Below are positions 24,349 to 33,015 of a stretch of 64,000 bases of DNA, in pieces. The notes beneath the pieces are model-generated. The model was not told the DNA's origin, ran no database searches, and saw only the letters and a program-made list of their open reading frames with translations. Each line of letters starts with the position of its first letter. Position 1 is the stretch's first letter. Made by a program: the position numbers and the translations under genes. Origin of the DNA: Erwinia sp. SLM-02 (GTDB lineage: Bacteria; Pseudomonadota; Gammaproteobacteria; Enterobacterales; Enterobacteriaceae); the NCBI RefSeq assembly GCF_037450285.1, contig NZ_JAQISN010000004.1, positions 186,001-250,000 of the forward strand, read 5' to 3'.

Positions 24349-24743
24349 AATACAGCATGCCCGTCCCCTGATGGTCAGGGTTCGGGCACTGCCGGTAATG
24401 CGGTTCGCGCTTATTTGATCAGCTGGGCAGTCATATGAACGCCGTTATTGCTGTTGGCTTCAATGATGCGGTAAGAGGTACCGGCCTGCTGAGCCTGAGC
24501 GGCAATTTTCGCTTCGGCGCTGTCGATGGTTGAACCGGTTGCGGTTACGGTCTGGGCGAAGCTGCCGAAAGAAACTACGGACAGAGCGATAACTGCAGCA
24601 AAAGTTTTGATAGATTTCATGGTGTCATTCCTTCAGATTGTTTGTTTGTGTAAGGCGGTGTGCCTTCGTTGAAAACAATGATAGGCCGATGGGAGACATT
24701 GCGATAGCGGAGTGATTTGCTGATGTTTGTCAAAAAAATTGAT
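24347..24743. repeat. Long direct repeat flanking rcnRA, right copy (397 bp)
   Basis: Second copy of 22456-22852, beginning inside the rcnA stop codon and ending at AAAAAAATTGAT. It repeats the AraC tail sequence (AATACAGCATGCCCGTCCCC) out of its original gene. Confidence 0.92.
24411..24620 (-). CDS. DUF1471 (BhsA/YhcN-family) periplasmic stress protein, copy 2
   Basis: Codes for the same 69 residues as the gene at 22520-22729: signal peptide to about residue 22, then one DUF1471 domain. Nucleotide changes between copies are synonymous, so both copies are under selection or recently homogenised. It has the same AAGGA ribosome site. Its upstream region runs into a hexanucleotide repeat at 24802-24855. 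Confidence 0.92.
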   Translation of the reverse strand: MKSIKTFAAVIALSVVSFGSFAQTVTATGSTIDSAEAKIAAQAQQAGTSYRIIEANSNNGVHMTAQLIK

Positions 24744-24801
24744 TCTTTGGTGCGGGTGGGAGAGTGGGGATAGATTGGCTGGATTGTCGCGGAAACACTC
24801 T

Positions 24802-24855
24802 CTGGAACTGGAACTGGAACTGGAACTGGAACTGGAACTGGAACTGGAACTGGAA
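24802..24855. repeat. Hexanucleotide repeat, nine units of CTGGAA
   Basis: Nine perfect tandem CTGGAA units (54 bp) between a DUF1471 gene and the lgoT stop. No gene using it as coding sequence is supported. Pure hexamer tracts can change length by slippage. Confidence 0.93.
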
Positions 24856-24865
24856 CGGCAGTTGT

Positions 24866-24891
24866 GCTGCCGCACCGAAAGGCGCGGCAGC
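24866..24891 (-). terminator. Hairpin after lgoT
   Basis: 8-bp stem GCTGCCGC (24866-24873)/GCGGCAGC (24884-24891), ten-base loop, starting 10 bases past the lgoT stop on the minus strand. There is no clear T-run, so it is only a weak terminator call. Confidence 0.5.
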
Positions 24892-24901
24892 AGCGGGTTT
24901 A

Positions 24902-26254
24902 TCAGGCATCCACAATCGGGTCGCGGACGATAAACAGATAGGAGAGCGCACCGACCACCGTCACACAGGCGCAGACGGTCAGCGCCATGCTGAATGAACC
25001 GGTGGTGTCGAGGATCCAGCCTGTCAGGACCGGAGCAAATGAGGCAAACACAAAGCTGGCAAAGTTCTGGATGCTGCCTACCGACGCGGTCATACGTGCG
25101 GTGACCGAGCAGTGGATCAGGCCCCAGCACGATGTGCCGGCGAAGTGGATGCAGAACAGCGCCATGCCGATCAGCAGCACCGCACTCCAGGTGGTGGTGG
25201 CATACGGCACCACGGCGGTAAAGGCGGCAGAGAGCAGCATACCGGCAATAATGCACACCTTACGGGTTTTCAGCGGATGCGCGCCGCGGTTCACCACCGC
25301 ATCAACCACGTAGCCGTTCAGCAGCATGCCCGCTGCGCCAAACAGGAACGGGATCGCCGTCATCCAGCCGGTGCTTTTCAGGTCCAGATTGTAGGTGGCC
25401 TGCAGGTAGCCCGGCAGCCAGGCCAGATACAGCCATGCGGTGTAGTTGATGCCGCTGAAGCCGATCATCATGCCCCACATGGTGCGGTTCCTGAACAGGC
25501 CGCGCCACTCTTTCATGGTCATCGGCTCTTTCTTCGCCACCACGCTGCCCGCATCCAGATAGTTGATCTCTTCCTGAGTCAGGGTGTTGTTATTGCGGTT
25601 GCGGTAGATGGTGTACCAGCCGATGGAGAGGAAAATCCCCAGCACGCCGATAGTAATAAACATCGCACGCCAGCCCATGGTCAGCATCATCGCTGCCAGG
25701 ATCGGCGGGCTGATGGCCAGGCCAATCGTCGAGGCGGCGTTGAAAATACCCATCGGCATTCCGCGATGGCGGATGTTGAACCAGTCGTTGATCACCTTAA
25801 CGCCGCACGGGTTCATCGGCGCTTCACCGATCCCTAAGCCGATACGCACCAGCACAAACTGGGTAAAGTTCTGCACCATACCCGCCATGGCCTGGAAGCA
25901 GGACCAGACGAACATGCCCACGCCGAGCATAATACGCGGGCCTTTACGGTCCAGCAGCAGGCCGCACGGCAGCTGAGCGATACCGTAAGCCAGCGAGAAG
26001 GCGGAAAGCAGAATACCGATTTCGGTGCCGCTCAGTCCCAGGTCACCACGGATGGTCTGGTTAGCCACGGAGAGCGAGCTGCGGTCGAGGTAGTTAATAA
26101 TCGCCGCCAGGAACAGCAGGATCATCGCGGTGGTTTGTACGCGCTTAATGCGCGCCGAGCGCTGCAGCGGACCGCGCTCTGGCACCACGGTGGCCTTTGG
26201 CTCCTCGTGGCTGGCAGGGCGGTTTTGGCCGCGAACGGTCTGGCTATTTTCCAT
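24902..26254 (-). CDS. lgoT: L-galactonate transporter LgoT (MFS, anion:cation symporter)
   Basis: A 450-residue, 12-span transporter of the anion:cation symporter group. The first span is MILLFLAAIINYLDRSSLSVAN with the YLDR motif, followed by GILLSAFSLAYGIAQLPCGLLLDRKGPR. The length and the adjoining lgoR and lgoD genes agree with E. coli LgoT (formerly YjjL), which imports L-galactonate. An unusual polar N-terminal tail of about 37 residues precedes the first span. It lies 240 bp after lgoR on the same strand, with AT-rich sequence and GGTTTTT/AAAAACC half-sites in front, so it may have its own promoter. Confidence 0.88.
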   Translation of the reverse strand: MENSQTVRGQNRPASHEEPKATVVPERGPLQRSARIKRVQTTAMILLFLAAIINYLDRSSLSVANQTIRGDLGLSGTEIGILLSAFSLAYGIAQLPCGLLLDRKGPRIMLGVGMFVWSCFQAMAGMVQNFTQFVLVRIGLGIGEAPMNPCGVKVINDWFNIRHRGMPMGIFNAASTIGLAISPPILAAMMLTMGWRAMFITIGVLGIFLSIGWYTIYRNRNNNTLTQEEINYLDAGSVVAKKEPMTMKEWRGLFRNRTMWGMMIGFSGINYTAWLYLAWLPGYLQATYNLDLKSTGWMTAIPFLFGAAGMLLNGYVVDAVVNRGAHPLKTRKVCIIAGMLLSAAFTAVVPYATTTWSAVLLIGMALFCIHFAGTSCWGLIHCSVTARMTASVGSIQNFASFVFASFAPVLTGWILDTTGSFSMALTVCACVTVVGALSYLFIVRDPIVDA

Positions 26255-26494
26255 ACGGTACTCCCCGGGTATAAAAAGTCTTGTTATTAGAATCGGGCCG
26301 GGGCATTGCTTTAAAAAACCACGGCCAGAACAGGGTTGAAGTAAGGCTGAATAGCAGACTAGTGGTGGGCGAAGTCGGTGTTGCCAACTTGTTATCTTTT
26401 TCGTGCGGCAGGCGGCGATTTACGGTTTTTAATCGGCTTTTAATTACTGTGGTTGATGGCTTTTATCGATAAAAACCCGAAATTGGTTAAAAAT

Positions 26495-27400
26495 TCACCC
26501 GCGATACTGGCGGATTGAACGCTGCATTGACTCCTTGGCGGTGATCAGATGGCGGTGAAATTCGATGATGGCCTCAACGTCATTACGGCTGACCAGCGCG
26601 GTGAGGATCGCCAGATGCTCCTCCAGCGCCACGATATTCCGCTGCTTAAGGTCGCTTTCATCCCACAGATAGTGGAAGTGGAAAATGACCGAAATCACTT
26701 CAAGCGACTGATCGAAAAAGGGATTATTGGCCGCAGAGAGGATAAGCTTGTGCATCTCGCGGTCCAGCTGGGAAAAGTTGCGATAGCTGGTGGCGATGGT
26801 GTCGCGCATCTGGCGGTGACGGCTGAGCAGGTCGCGGGCGGCAATCCAGCGCGGGTCGTCGGCGGGCAAATTGATAAAGCGCTTAAGGGCGTGGATCTCC
26901 AGCATCTCGCGCAGCTCGAACAGTTTTTCCGCGTACTCCTGGTCGAATTTTTTCATCAGCCAGTGGCCGCGCCGCACGTTTTCAATCAGCCCGTAGCGGC
27001 AGAAGCGCAGCAGAAACTCCCGCGCCGCCAGCGGGCTGACGCCAACCGCCTGCGCCAGCTGCAGCTCGGAAAAGCTGTCGCCGGCCATCAGCTCGCGCTG
27101 GTTAATCATCTGAAAAAACGCCTGTTCTACCAGATTTGCCTGCGCCTCCGTTCCCGGCAGCGTGGCGGCGAAGCCGTCCGCCTCGTCGGGCTGACGGGCG
27201 ATCACCCAGCTGCCGTTGACCTTTTCCAGCACGCCGCACTGCTGTAAATGGTCCAGCGAATGGCGCACGGTGGTACGGCTGATATTAAACATCTCCGCCA
27301 GTGCGGCCTGGGGCGGCAGCGGTGACGGAATGTGCTGCTGAGCGATGGCTTCCAGCATCTGATTCACGACGTTATGACGAAGATTCTGCGTTCGGCTCAT
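26495..27400 (-). CDS. lgoR: GntR-family regulator LgoR
   Basis: A 301-residue FadR/GntR-type regulator closely matching E. coli LgoR (YjjM): SRTQNLRHNVVNQ at the start, IPSPLPPQAALAEMFNISRTTVRHSL for the winged HTH, and a helical FCD-like domain with FELREMLEIHALKRF, QLDREMHKLILSAANNPFFDQSLE and FHYLWDESDLKQRNI. LgoR is needed for growth on L-galactonate. It diverges from lgoD across 135 bp that carries a GGTTTTT-N8-AAAAACC inverted repeat. Confidence 0.92.
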   Translation of the reverse strand: MSRTQNLRHNVVNQMLEAIAQQHIPSPLPPQAALAEMFNISRTTVRHSLDHLQQCGVLEKVNGSWVIARQPDEADGFAATLPGTEAQANLVEQAFFQMINQRELMAGDSFSELQLAQAVGVSPLAAREFLLRFCRYGLIENVRRGHWLMKKFDQEYAEKLFELREMLEIHALKRFINLPADDPRWIAARDLLSRHRQMRDTIATSYRNFSQLDREMHKLILSAANNPFFDQSLEVISVIFHFHYLWDESDLKQRNIVALEEHLAILTALVSRNDVEAIIEFHRHLITAKESMQRSIRQYRG

Positions 27401-27410
27401 GGCTTCTCCC

Positions 27411-27432
27411 GGTTTTTTATCTATTAAAAACC
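27411..27432. promoter_or_regulatory. Candidate LgoR operator
   Basis: GGTTTTT (27411-27417) and AAAAACC (27426-27432) form a 22-bp inverted repeat 10 bases before lgoR and about 100 before lgoD. The half-sites recur upstream of lgoT (26424-26430 and 26471-26477). Confidence 0.55.
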
Positions 27433-27535
27433 AATTCAGAACAGCGAAAGGCGCGCTGGCTCACAGATCCAATTCTTTAACAAACTGCGCCGCTTGATTT
27501 GCGCCATAACCCTGTGCAGACAACGGAGAAAAACC

Positions 27536-28558
27536 ATGACAACGATGAATACGCTGGTGTGTCTGGAGCCAAAACAGATGGCTTACCAGACGCGTAACAA
27601 ACCGCAGCCCGCTGCGGGTGAAGCGCTGCTGAAAATTATCAGCGCCGGAATTTGCGGCACCGATATTCACGCGTGGGGCGGCAATCAGCCGTTTTTCAGC
27701 TATCCACGCGTGCTGGGACATGAACTCTGCGGCGAAGTGGTCGAGCTGGGCGAAGGCGTCAGCGGCTGGAAAGTCGGCCAGCGTGCGGCGGTGATCCCGT
27801 ACCTCTCCTGCGAACAGTGTTCAGCCTGTCTGAGCGGCAAAACCAACTGCTGTGAAAATATCTCGGTGATCGGCGTGCACCAGGACGGCGGCTTCTGCGA
27901 CTACCTCAGCGTACCGGTGAAAAACCTGCTGTCGGCAGAGGGCATTGACCCTGATGCGGCCGCGCTGGTTGAACCTTTTGCCATCAGCGCACATGCGGTC
28001 CGCCGTGCGGCCGCTGAGCCGGGCAGTAATCTGCTGGTGGTGGGTGCCGGCCCGATCGGGCTGGGCGTTGCCGCCATTGCTCACGCCTCGGGCGCTAACG
28101 TGGTGGTGGCGGATACCAGCGAGTTCCGCCGGCAGCACGTGGAGCAGAACCTCAAGCTGGTGGCGCTGGATGCGGCGGCGGACGATTTCCCGCAGCAGCT
28201 GCGTAATCAGTTCAACGGCCAGCTGCCGTCAACGGTGATTGATGCCACCGGTAACGCGGCGGCGATGAACGGCGCGGTGCGTCTGATGGCCCACGGCGGC
28301 ACGCTGGTGTTCGTCGGCCTGCACAAGGGTGATATTCAGATCCCTGATCCGGAATTCCACAAAAAAGAAACCACGCTGATGGGCAGCCGCAACGCCACTC
28401 GTCAGGACTTCGAGCGGGTTGCCAGCCTGATGGCCGACGGAAAAATTACCGCAGAGATGATGCTCAACCAGCGCTTTGAGTTTGCCGCGCTGGCGGAGAT
28501 TTTCGAACAGCAGGTGATCAACAACCGTGGGCTGATCAAAGGCGTTATCCGCTTCTGA
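27536..28558 (+). CDS. lgoD: L-galactonate 5-dehydrogenase LgoD
   Basis: A 340-residue zinc-dependent medium-chain dehydrogenase, the same length as E. coli LgoD (YjjN), which oxidises L-galactonate to D-tagaturonate. The catalytic zinc site is GICGTDIHAWG (Cys, near residue 39) and GHELCGEVVELGEG (His-Glu, near 62); the structural zinc cysteines are in CEQCSACLSGKTNCC. The Rossmann motif is VVGAGPIGLGVAAIA near 167. CGGAGA lies before ATG 27536. The run GICGTDIHAWGGNQPFFSYP is identical to E. coli as I recall it. Confidence 0.94.
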   Translation: MTTMNTLVCLEPKQMAYQTRNKPQPAAGEALLKIISAGICGTDIHAWGGNQPFFSYPRVLGHELCGEVVELGEGVSGWKVGQRAAVIPYLSCEQCSACLSGKTNCCENISVIGVHQDGGFCDYLSVPVKNLLSAEGIDPDAAALVEPFAISAHAVRRAAAEPGSNLLVVGAGPIGLGVAAIAHASGANVVVADTSEFRRQHVEQNLKLVALDAAADDFPQQLRNQFNGQLPSTVIDATGNAAAMNGAVRLMAHGGTLVFVGLHKGDIQIPDPEFHKKETTLMGSRNATRQDFERVASLMADGKITAEMMLNQRFEFAALAEIFEQQVINNRGLIKGVIRF

Positions 28559-28569
28559 TCCCGGCAGGT

Positions 28570-29490
28570 TCAGTCGCGTAGCGCCGCCAGGAAATGCGCT
28601 TTGACCCGTTCGCTGTCCACCGCCAGGCACAGTTTCTGGATGCCGGCAGCGGCAAACGGGTCATCGCGTGACGCCAGCGGATGCAGCCGGCGCAGCGTCT
28701 GGCCGCGCGAAATCCCTTCCGTTACCACCCTCACCGGTGATTCGGTCACGCCAAACAGCTCGGGATGATTCAGCCAGGCAATAGTCAGCGTATCGTGCAG
28801 CGCCATCCCTTCGAACCCTTCTTTCTCCAGACTGTACTGCAGGTAGCTGCGGGAAATCGCCTCCAGCTCCGGCCGGTTCAGGCTGCGAATGTCTTCACCG
28901 CTAATCTGCACCTGATGGGTCACATCCAGCGGCAGCACCACGATGTTCAGCGGTGAGCTGAGTACCTGATCCGCCGCGTGCGGATCTTTCCAGATATTGA
29001 ATTCGGCAAACGGCGTAACGTTGCCGCCGTGGCCCAGGGTGCCGAAAGCGCCGCCCATAATCACCAGCTGCGCCACCTTCTCCACAATATCCGGCGCCTG
29101 ATTAATGGCAGTGGCGATATTGGTCAGCGGCCCGATAGCGACCAGCGTGATTAGCCCGGGATGCTGGCGAACGCTGTTGATAATAAAGTTAATGGCGTTA
29201 TCCGCTTCACCGCTGCACGGGTTATCAAAAACGCCGCCGAGGCCGTCCTGACCGTGCACCTGAAGCGCGGGTGGGGTAGCTGCACAGGCCAGCGGGCGCG
29301 AGCTGCCGCGATAAATCGGCACATCGAGGCCGATTTTCTGGCTGAACAGGCGGGCGTTTTTGACCGCCTGCTCCACCGGCACGTTGCCGAATACGGTGGT
29401 AATGCCGAGGATGTCGGTGCTTTTCGCCGCATAGGCCAGCGCGAAGGCGTCATCCACGCCGATATCGGTATCAAAAATAATTTTCTGCAT
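28570..29490 (-). CDS. Inosine-uridine-type nucleoside hydrolase
   Basis: A 306-residue nucleoside N-ribohydrolase. The calcium-binding signature DTDIGVDDAFAL is at residues 7-18 (DTDxGxDDA). Other family motifs are VAIGPLTNIA near 114, MGGAFGTLGHGGNVTPFAEFN near 145-168 and ALHDTLTIAW near 231 with the conserved Asp. It splits ribonucleosides to base plus ribose. AAGGAGA is well placed before the ATG. Its stop is 11 bp after lgoD, convergent, with no functional link to L-galactonate evident. Which of RihA, B or C it resembles cannot be told reliably. Confidence 0.9.
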   Translation of the reverse strand: MQKIIFDTDIGVDDAFALAYAAKSTDILGITTVFGNVPVEQAVKNARLFSQKIGLDVPIYRGSSRPLACAATPPALQVHGQDGLGGVFDNPCSGEADNAINFIINSVRQHPGLITLVAIGPLTNIATAINQAPDIVEKVAQLVIMGGAFGTLGHGGNVTPFAEFNIWKDPHAADQVLSSPLNIVVLPLDVTHQVQISGEDIRSLNRPELEAISRSYLQYSLEKEGFEGMALHDTLTIAWLNHPELFGVTESPVRVVTEGISRGQTLRRLHPLASRDDPFAAAGIQKLCLAVDSERVKAHFLAALRD

Positions 29491-29545
29491 CAGATTCTCC
29501 TTTCTGTGAGGCAGGTGGCTGCCCCTGTCATCCCTGTGCGAGCGA

Positions 29546-29941
29546 TCAGGTGGTCAGCAGGGTATGCAGCGTCTGCAGGTCCTGTTTTACCATCTCCAGC
29601 TCCTGAGCAAAACGTTCATCAGAGAGCAGCGGCTGGCGGAACACCGTAATCAGCACCTGTGAACCGGCACCGTTAGCGACAATGCGCATCGGTACGAAGA
29701 TCTCTTTGCTGAGGCCGGTATCCACGTAGTGATCCATAATGCAGAACGGATTGTGTTCGGTAAAACGCACTTTCACCGCGCCCAGCGGGCCTTTTCCGCG
29801 CCAGACGTTACCATCCTGCTCCAGCGGTGTCTGGCTCAGGCCGGATGCCCATTTAGGAAAGAATTCCGGTTTCCAGATAGTTTCATATAAATCGACCCAG
29901 TTACGGGGAATAGCGATGCTAAGGGTATGTGAGGACAGCAT
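29546..29941 (-). CDS. SRPBCC/polyketide cyclase-like protein
   Basis: A 131-residue protein with the pattern of START/SRPBCC folds: SIAIPRNWVDLYETIWKPEFFPKWASGL at the start, central strands GPLGAVKVRFTEHNPFCIMDHYVD, and a C-terminal helix LSDERFAQELEMVKQDLQTLHTLL. These bind hydrophobic ligands in a cavity; no enzyme activity can be inferred. GGAGG lies four to five bases before the ATG. It stands 55 bp upstream of the nucleoside hydrolase gene on the same strand and may be cotranscribed with it. Confidence 0.8.
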   Translation of the reverse strand: MLSSHTLSIAIPRNWVDLYETIWKPEFFPKWASGLSQTPLEQDGNVWRGKGPLGAVKVRFTEHNPFCIMDHYVDTGLSKEIFVPMRIVANGAGSQVLITVFRQPLLSDERFAQELEMVKQDLQTLHTLLTT

Positions 29942-30195
29942 AAAACCTCCGATCGAAGATGAATCAACCCTTCATCGTGTAAAAGAGAGTGCAGATAGCG
30001 GATTTAAGCACCCCGGCAGACTAATGAGAAGTCTTTCACATTTTCACCTTTCCAGATCACGACACAGCTCCCACTTTCCGTTAACACTTCCCCATGGCCG
30101 ATAACGGCTTGTTTTGCCAGACGACGAAGCTTATAACTACTCTTCCGCTGACGGGATAACCCTGCGGCAGTAAATGTTAGCAACTGGAGGAGTGA
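29942..30195. other. Intergenic region
   Basis: 254 bp between a minus-strand SRPBCC gene and the EamA gene. It must contain both promoters, but no clear -35/-10 pair, operator or terminator was found. A 66-codon minus-strand ORF crossing it overlaps the EamA start and is not credited. Confidence 0.4.
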
Positions 30196-31110
30196 GTGAG
30201 ACAAGGGGATATGGGTCGTTTACTGCTGCTTGCCGCCATCTGGGGCGCCAGCTTCCTGTTTATGCGCGTTGCCACGCCGGTTTTTGGTTCCCTGAATACC
30301 GCTTTTCTGCGCGTTTTCTTTGGTTTCCTTGGCCTGCTCGCGCTGCTGCTGATCCTGCGGGTGAAGTTTACCTTCAACGGCAAAGCGCTGCCGGCGATGC
30401 TGCTGGGGATCATTAACTCCGCCGTGCCGTTTGTGATGTACTGCCTGGCGGCGAAGTGGCTGCCTGCCGGCTATTCCGCCATCCTCAACGCCACCACACC
30501 GCTGATGGGCGTGCTGATCGGCGGCCTGCTGTTCAGCGAACAGTTTACGCTGCGTAAGCTGGGCGGTGTGGTGCTGGGGTTATCGGGGATTGTGCTGCTG
30601 ACCACCACCGGCAGCCTCGCGCTGACCCACGATGTGCTGTTGGGCATCGCCGCCTGCCTGGTGGCCACCGCCTGCTACGCGATAGCCGGGTTCCTCACCA
30701 AAAAATGGATTGGCGATCGCGGCGGGCTGGATGCCAAACTGGTGGCGCTCGGCAGCCAGCTGGGAGCCACCCTCTTTATGCTGCCGATCTTTATCACCTC
30801 CGTTGCCGTCCAGCCCGCGGTGGACTGGCAGCATCCCGGGGTCTGGCTGTGCGTGCTGGCGCTGGGGCTGGTATGCACCGCCTGGGCCTATATCCTGTTC
30901 TTCCGCCTGATTGCCGATATCGGCCCGCTGAAAACCCTCACCGTCACCTTCCTGATCCCGCCTTTTGGCGTGCTGTGGGGCTATCTGTTCCTCGGCGAGA
31001 CCATTTCCAGCGGCTTTATCGGCGGCGGGCTGGTGATTATCGTGGCGGTGTGGCTGGTGACCGGCAGCGTAAAGCCGAAAGCGCAGATTAAGGATGTCTC
31101 GCTGAAGTGA
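30196..31110 (+). CDS. EamA-family (DMT) transporter
   Basis: A 304-residue inner-membrane protein with ten membrane segments in two EamA repeats. Visible are LLLLAAIWGASFLFMRVATPVFG (span 1), NATTPLMGVLIGGLLFSEQF at the end of repeat one, and FLIPPFGVLWGYLFLGETIS at the end of repeat two, both typical EamA helices. Start is GTG 30196, which GGAGG precedes by five bases; ATG 30211 is the alternative. These proteins export metabolites or amino acids; the substrate is unknown. It ends 15 bp before the kdp regulatory region. Confidence 0.88.
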   Translation: MRQGDMGRLLLLAAIWGASFLFMRVATPVFGSLNTAFLRVFFGFLGLLALLLILRVKFTFNGKALPAMLLGIINSAVPFVMYCLAAKWLPAGYSAILNATTPLMGVLIGGLLFSEQFTLRKLGGVVLGLSGIVLLTTTGSLALTHDVLLGIAACLVATACYAIAGFLTKKWIGDRGGLDAKLVALGSQLGATLFMLPIFITSVAVQPAVDWQHPGVWLCVLALGLVCTAWAYILFFRLIADIGPLKTLTVTFLIPPFGVLWGYLFLGETISSGFIGGGLVIIVAVWLVTGSVKPKAQIKDVSLK

Positions 31111-31124
31111 AAAGTTAGTCCATT

Positions 31125-31144
31125 TTTATACTTTTTTTACACCC
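31125..31144 (+). promoter_or_regulatory. KdpE binding box of the kdp operon
   Basis: TTTATACTTTTTTTACACCC matches the T-rich KdpE recognition region upstream of the E. coli kdp promoter essentially base for base. It lies about 80 bp before kdpF. Its conservation implies that KdpE still acts on this operon although kdpE is not adjacent. Confidence 0.85.
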
Positions 31145-31222
31145 TGGCCCCGCATTTTTACACCAACTTTGCACGCCGCTCGCAACAATAACAGCCATCT
31201 GAAACGCCTCTGGAGGTGTGCT

Positions 31223-31312
31223 GTGAGCGCTGCTGTTATAGCCGGCATTGTGCTGGTGTTTGCCCTGTTGGGTTATCTGATTTATGCCCTGCTTAACGCG
31301 GAGGAGTTCTGA
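31223..31312 (+). CDS. kdpF: KdpF, small subunit of the potassium ATPase
   Basis: A 29-residue single-span membrane peptide beginning with GTG: SAAVIAGIVLVFALLGYLIYAL, then LNAEEF. It matches E. coli KdpF (29 residues, ending LINAEAF). GGAGGTG lies before the GTG. Its stop TGA overlaps the kdpA ATG (TGATG). KdpF stabilises the KdpABC complex in the inner membrane. Confidence 0.95.
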   Translation: MSAAVIAGIVLVFALLGYLIYALLNAEEF

Positions 31313-32997
31313 TGGCTGCCTCCGCCTTTTTACTGATCGGCTGTTACATGGTGCTGCTGCTGGTGCTTGCCCGTCCGCTGGGTCGCGGGCTGGCGTGGCT
31401 GATTGCAGACCGCCCCGTGCCGGGCTTTTCCACTGCCGAGCGCCTGCTGTGGCGGGTAAGCGGCGTTGCGCCGGGCGGAATGAACTGGCAGCGCTATCTG
31501 CTGGCGATCCTGCTGTTTAACGCCCTTGGGCTGGTGCTGCTGTTTGTGATGCTGCTTAACCAGGGCCACCTGCCGCTCAATCCGCAGGGGTTACCGGGGC
31601 TGAGCTGGCATCTGGCGCTGAACACCGCGGTCAGCTTCGTCACCAACACCAACTGGCAGTCCTACGCCGGGGAAAGCACCCTCAGCTATTTCAGCCAGAT
31701 GGTCGGCTTAACCGTGCAGAACTTCCTCTCTGCCGCCACCGGTATCGCCGTGGCCTTCGCGCTGATCCGGGGCTTTGCCCACCGCGCGCTGGACGAGCTG
31801 GGCAACGCCTGGCGCGATATCACCCGCATCACCCTCTTCGTGCTGCTGCCGCTTTCCCTGCTGATGGCGCTGTTCCTGGTCAGCCAGGGCGTGCTGCAAA
31901 ACCTGAACGGCTACGTGGAACTGACCACGCTGGAGGGCGCAAAACAGGTGCTGCCGATGGGGCCGGTGGCCTCGCAGGAGGCGATCAAAATGCTGGGCAC
32001 TAACGGCGGCGGCTTCTTTAACGCCAACTCCGCGCATCCGTTTGAAAACCCCACCGCGCTGAGTAATTTCGTGCAGATGCTGGCGATCTTCCTGATCCCG
32101 GCAGCGCTGTGCTTTGCCTTTGGCGACGTGCTCCGCGACCGGCGTCAGGGCCATACGCTGCTGTGGGCGATGTCGCTGATGTTTATCGCCGCCGTGGCGG
32201 TGGTGATGTGGGCGGAGCTACAGGGTAACCCGCATTTCCTGACGCTGGGGGCCGATAGCGCCGCCAATATGGAAGGGAAAGAGACGCGGTTTGGCATCCT
32301 CAACTCCAGCCTGTTTGCGGTAATCACCACCGCCGCCTCCTGCGGTGCGGTGAACGCGATGCACGACTCCTTTACCGCGCTGGGCGGCATGGTGCCGATG
32401 TGGCTGATGCAGATCGGTGAGGTGGTGTTTGGCGGCGTGGGCGCGGGGCTGTACGGCATGCTGCTGTTCGTGCTGCTGGCGGTGTTTATCGCCGGGCTGA
32501 TGATCGGTCGCTCTCCGGAGTACCTCGGCAAAAAAATCGACGTATGGGAAATGAAAATGACCGCGCTGGCGATCCTGGTGACGCCGACGCTGGTGCTGCT
32601 GGGCAGCGCGCTGGCGATGATGACCGATGCCGGCCGCAGCGCGATGCTGAACCCCGGCACCCACGGCTTCTCCGAAGTGCTGTACGCGGTGTCATCCGCG
32701 GCCAACAACAACGGCAGCGCCTTCGGTGGCCTCAGTGCCAACACGCCGTTCTGGAACCTGCTGCTGGCGTTCTGCATGCTGGTCGGCCGCTTCGGCATCA
32801 TCATCCCGGTGCTGGCCATTGCCGGTTCCCTGGCGCGGAAGAAAATCCAGCCGCAGGGCAATGGCACCCTGCCGACCCACGGCGCGCTGTTTATTGCCCT
32901 GCTGATTGGCACCGTGCTGCTGGTGGGCGCGCTGACCTTTATCCCGGCACTGGCCCTGGGTCCGGTGGCGGAACATCTGCACATGCTCAGTCGTTAA
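31312..32997 (+). CDS. kdpA: KdpA, potassium-binding channel-like subunit
   Basis: A 561-residue membrane protein (557 in E. coli), the K+ selectivity subunit of the high-affinity KdpFABC pump. The four selectivity-filter-like segments are seen: NTAVSFVTNTNWQSYAGE (first), MLGTNGGGFFNANSAHPFENPT (second), the CGAVNAMHDSFTALGGMVP region (third) and VSSAANNNGSAFGGL (fourth). About ten membrane spans. Translation is coupled to kdpF by the TGATG overlap. Potassium entering here is moved on by ATP hydrolysis at KdpB. Confidence 0.97.
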   Translation: MAASAFLLIGCYMVLLLVLARPLGRGLAWLIADRPVPGFSTAERLLWRVSGVAPGGMNWQRYLLAILLFNALGLVLLFVMLLNQGHLPLNPQGLPGLSWHLALNTAVSFVTNTNWQSYAGESTLSYFSQMVGLTVQNFLSAATGIAVAFALIRGFAHRALDELGNAWRDITRITLFVLLPLSLLMALFLVSQGVLQNLNGYVELTTLEGAKQVLPMGPVASQEAIKMLGTNGGGFFNANSAHPFENPTALSNFVQMLAIFLIPAALCFAFGDVLRDRRQGHTLLWAMSLMFIAAVAVVMWAELQGNPHFLTLGADSAANMEGKETRFGILNSSLFAVITTAASCGAVNAMHDSFTALGGMVPMWLMQIGEVVFGGVGAGLYGMLLFVLLAVFIAGLMIGRSPEYLGKKIDVWEMKMTALAILVTPTLVLLGSALAMMTDAGRSAMLNPGTHGFSEVLYAVSSAANNNGSAFGGLSANTPFWNLLLAFCMLVGRFGIIIPVLAIAGSLARKKIQPQGNGTLPTHGALFIALLIGTVLLVGALTFIPALALGPVAEHLHMLSR

Positions 32998-33015
32998 CGA
33001 GCGGAGAATCACAAG

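Noticed and set aside
24730..24951. ORF with QFQFQF or LELELE repeats
   Set aside because: The repeat arises from the CTGGAA hexamer tract; frames on both strands stay open because of the repeat and have no start context.
30004..30204. 66-codon minus-strand ORF between the SRPBCC and EamA genes
   Set aside because: It overlaps the EamA ribosome site and start, has no recognisable domain and no ribosome site.
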